Positions 61,872 through 64,000 of a stretch of 64,000 nt of DNA are shown here, piece after piece. The notes beneath the pieces are model-generated. The model was not told the DNA's origin, ran no database searches, and saw nothing but the letters and a program-made list of their open reading frames with translations. This DNA comes from Pseudomonas sp. MF4836 (GTDB taxonomy: Bacteria; Pseudomonadota; Gammaproteobacteria; Pseudomonadales; Pseudomonadaceae). The stretch is taken from contig NZ_MVOL01000010.1 in assembly GCF_002018875.1 (NCBI RefSeq), positions 62,001 through 126,000 of the forward strand, read 5' to 3'. Made by a program: the position numbers and the translations under genes. The first letter of the stretch is position 1. Each line of letters opens with the position of its first letter.

Positions 61872-62432
61872 TTACCTGAGGCGCTGCCACTCTTCGCGGG
61901 TGATTTCCCAGAGCTCCCTGGGGAGTCGCCCGGCGACGAAGTCCCCCTCGTCGCAGCTGATCAGGCGCATCCCGCTGCGTTCGGAAATCCGCCGTGAGCC
62001 CAGGTTGGGAGCCGCCTTGGGCGCCCGCAGCAGGGGGCGTTGCAGCACCTCGAACCAGTAGGCGGTGACCGCGGCGCTGGCTTCGTCCATATACCCCTGG
62101 CCCTGCCAGGCGGGAGCGAGCCAGAAGCCACGGTTGTTATCGGTTTCATCCATCAGGCTGACGTTGCCGATCAACTGTCCGGGCGCTGATTTCAGGCAGA
62201 TTGCCCAATGCCACTCTTCACCCCGGGCCATGGCCGGCAGGGCCAGGTCTCGCAGGTAGCTCAGGGCACCATCGGCCGGGTAGGGCCAGGGCACCAGGGC
62301 GTTGAGATACCGCACCACCTGCCAGTGAGCAAACTGCGCTTGCACTGCCTCGGCGTCCGCCAGTTGCAGCGGCCGCAGGATCAGGCGATCGGTGTACAGG
62401 GTGGGGATCTCGACAGTGAGTGGGGTGTCCAT
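61872..62432 (-). CDS. GNAT-family N-acetyltransferase
   Basis: About 186 aa. RimJ/RimL-type start (PTLYTDRLILRPLQLADAEA) and acetyl-CoA motif APAWQGQGYMDEASAAV. May acetylate a protein N-terminus or a small molecule. I choose ATG 62432 with AGGAG about 11 bases upstream; ATG 62459 is an alternative nine codons earlier. It begins 80 bases after a LysR stop on the same strand. Confidence 0.85.
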   Translation of the reverse strand: MDTPLTVEIPTLYTDRLILRPLQLADAEAVQAQFAHWQVVRYLNALVPWPYPADGALSYLRDLALPAMARGEEWHWAICLKSAPGQLIGNVSLMDETDNNRGFWLAPAWQGQGYMDEASAAVTAYWFEVLQRPLLRAPKAAPNLGSRRISERSGMRLISCDEGDFVAGRLPRELWEITREEWQRLR

Positions 62433-62511
62433 CGGGGGCGCTGCTCCTGAGTCGGTCATGGCGCCGCCATATTCCAGCCTGAGCCGGTGCTGGGCAAGGA
62501 TTTCCCGAGGA

Positions 62512-63408
62512 TCAATCGCGCCCCAGGCGCAGGTGCTCGCCGAGAAAGTCGACGAACACCCGCAGCTTGGGCAGCAAGTGGCGGCTGCTGGGCCAGAGCA
62601 CCGAAAATTTGCCGCTGTCGATCTGATAGTCATCCAGCACTGCCACCAGGCTGCCTTCGGCCAGGGCGCCGCGGACCACGAAATCCGGGACAAAGGCGAT
62701 GCCCAGGCCCTGGCTGGCGGCAAAGATCAGCGACTCCAGGTTGTTGCTGGTCAAGGCGCTGCGCAGGCTCAGGGGCGGCTCGCCGGCGGGCAGGCGCAGG
62801 GTCCACTGCTGCAACTGGGTGGTTCCGGGGAATTTGTAGCGCAGGCAGGCGTGCTGCTCCAGATCCCGGGGGGACTGCGGCGTGCCGTGTTCGGCAAAGT
62901 ACTGCGGAGCGCTGACCAGGACAAAGCCAAAGGGCCCGAGGGTGCGGGACTTGAGTTGCGAGTCGGCCAGCTCGCCGCTGCGGATCACCGCGTCGACGCC
63001 CTCGGCGATCACATCGATCAAGCGGTCGTTGAAGTCCAGGTCGAGTTCGATCTGCGGGTAGCGCCGGGTGAACTCCGGAAGAATCGGCAACAGCATGCGA
63101 TAGCCGATGGCGGGCAGGCTGACCCGCAACTTGCCGCGCGGAGTGTCGCTGATCCGCGCCAGTTCGGCTTCGGCTTCTTCCACCTCGCCGACGATGCGCT
63201 GGCAACGCTCGAAAAACAGCGTGCCTTCGTCGGTCAGGCTGATGCGCCGGGTGCTGCGATTGAGCAGCCGCACACCGAGCTTGTGCTCCAGCCGCGCCAG
63301 GCTTTTGCCGACCGCCGAGGCGGAAATTCCCAGGCGTTCGGCGGCGCCCACCAGGCTGCCGCTTTCCACCGTGCGGACGAATGCCAGCAGGCCGTTCAGA
63401 TTGTCCAT
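62512..63408 (-). CDS. LysR-family transcriptional regulator
   Basis: 298 aa. HTH VGAAERLGISASAVGKSLAR, then EHKLGVRLLNRSTRRISLTD. Divergent from an MFS exporter gene with a 127-base spacer, which fits a regulator-exporter pair. Confidence 0.93.
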   Translation of the reverse strand: MDNLNGLLAFVRTVESGSLVGAAERLGISASAVGKSLARLEHKLGVRLLNRSTRRISLTDEGTLFFERCQRIVGEVEEAEAELARISDTPRGKLRVSLPAIGYRMLLPILPEFTRRYPQIELDLDFNDRLIDVIAEGVDAVIRSGELADSQLKSRTLGPFGFVLVSAPQYFAEHGTPQSPRDLEQHACLRYKFPGTTQLQQWTLRLPAGEPPLSLRSALTSNNLESLIFAASQGLGIAFVPDFVVRGALAEGSLVAVLDDYQIDSGKFSVLWPSSRHLLPKLRVFVDFLGEHLRLGRD

Positions 63409-63535
63409 GGGGACCTCGATTAGAGCGTTTATGTCCGCAAGCCAAGGACTTTAGCCCTGTTTTTTGCTGATTGCGGCGAATCTATCATCCAAACCCACCC
63501 CTGTCCGCTGTGGCTTTTGCCTGTTCGAGGTCCTG

Positions 63536-64000
63536 ATGAACCCTGAAATCGATCTGCCCGCCGCCTTCCAGGCCGCCACCCCTGCCAGCCGTGCCTATGG
63601 CGTGCTGGCGGCGGTGTGCCTGGCGGCGCTGATACTGCCCCTGACCTTTGTCGGCGTGGCCGTGGCCACCCCGGCCATTGCCCGCGAGCTGGGTGGCAGC
63701 CCCATGGCCCTGAGCTGGGTGACCAACGCCTTTATGCTGACCTTCGGCAGTGCGCTGATGGCCGCCGGGACCCTGGCCGACGAGTACGGCCGCAAGCGGG
63801 TGTTCAGCCTGGGTGTCGGCCTGTTTGCCCTGACGTCCCTGGTGCTGGCCTTTGCCCCGTCGGTGCTGTGGCTCGATGGCCTGCGGGCGTTGCAAGGGCT
63901 GGCGGGCGCTGCAGCCCTGGCCGGCGGTTCGGCGGCCCTGGCCCAGGAGTTCGAAGGCCGCGCCCGCACCCGTGCCTTCAGCCTGCTGGGCACCACCTTT
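63536..64000 (+). CDS. MFS transporter, N-terminal part (runs off the window)
   Basis: 155 codons seen, open to the right edge. First helices: VLAAVCLAALILPLTFVGVA. The MFS motif A-like loop reads GTLADEYGRKRVFSLGVGLF, between TM2 and TM3. Looks like the 14-helix DHA2 drug-export type. GAGG lies six bases before ATG 63536. Probably controlled by the divergent LysR. Confidence 0.88.
   Translation, partial: MNPEIDLPAAFQAATPASRAYGVLAAVCLAALILPLTFVGVAVATPAIARELGGSPMALSWVTNAFMLTFGSALMAAGTLADEYGRKRVFSLGVGLFALTSLVLAFAPSVLWLDGLRALQGLAGAAALAGGSAALAQEFEGRARTRAFSLLGTTF

Noticed and set aside
61685..61997. Plus-strand frame beginning MFAELVRRAGAIASNAP in the gap before the GNAT gene
   Set aside because: No ribosome site, Pro/Arg-rich composition, and its end is antisense to the GNAT coding region. 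It may still be a recurrent Pseudomonas misannotation rather than a gene.
1..64000. tRNA/rRNA genes, CRISPR arrays, IS elements, prophage
   Set aside because: Reading both strands I found no tRNA cloverleaf, regular spaced repeats, transposase or phage structural genes.

Overview
The window is chromosomal DNA of a Pseudomonas, most likely of the P. fluorescens/protegens/chlororaphis group. GC content is high throughout. The proteins closely resemble P. aeruginosa MuxC/OpmB, MucR, PvdQ and the PA2151-PA2165 trehalose/alpha-glucan block, and Pseudomonas-type REP sequences lie between genes. I see no tRNA, rRNA, IS element, prophage or CRISPR array. All identifications come from reading the sequence and remembered families; no search was run.

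Layout. Positions 1-7.1 kb hold the end of a mux efflux operon (muxC, opmB) and a MHYT-GGDEF-EAL c-di-GMP protein (mucR). An SDR gene follows. At 8.2-10.6 kb, minus strand, lies a polymorphic-toxin remnant: an effector-like gene broken by one extra base in a run of seven C, then a PoNe-type immunity gene and a small membrane protein. From 10.7 to 15.1 kb come a MocR regulator, ccoG, a DUF3203-like protein, an MgtC protein and a small proline-rich protein.

The core is 15.3-39.0 kb, an alpha-glucan/trehalose locus. glgE, a treS-maltokinase fusion and glgB run on the plus strand. glgA, treZ, malQ, treY, a DUF2934 gene and glgX run on the minus strand, mostly with 4-base stop/start overlaps. Together they interconvert trehalose, maltose-1-phosphate and branched alpha-glucan: TreS/maltokinase/GlgE/GlgB build glucan, GlgX debranches, MalQ remodels chains, and TreY/TreZ return linear chains to trehalose. 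There is no glgC or glgP here. A candidate sigma-54 promoter with an upstream palindrome precedes glgA. Translationally coupled behind glgX is an unusual module: an acyl-CoA-dehydrogenase-like flavoprotein, a PIG-L deacetylase, a NodS-like methyltransferase and a GT2 glycosyltransferase. A second, motif-altered PIG-L and an endonuclease/exonuclease/phosphatase-family protein follow. I regard this module as the most interesting uncharacterised system in the window.

The rest is accessory and housekeeping genes. 39.5-48.1 kb has a 2-hydroxyacid dehydrogenase, a YqaA-like/DUF411 pair, an SRPBCC protein, a chemoreceptor, an aldo/keto reductase with a divergent LysR, and several small proteins. 48.4-51.8 kb has pvdQ facing a FecR-type anti-sigma gene with no sigma partner beside it. 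52-54.3 kb has a PepSY protein, dpkA, a DUF883 protein and a small unknown. 54.3-61.5 kb looks like a catabolic island (two LysR regulators, a nitrilase-family hydrolase, an ALDH-ADH-APC permease operon). The window closes with a GNAT, a LysR and the start of an MFS exporter.
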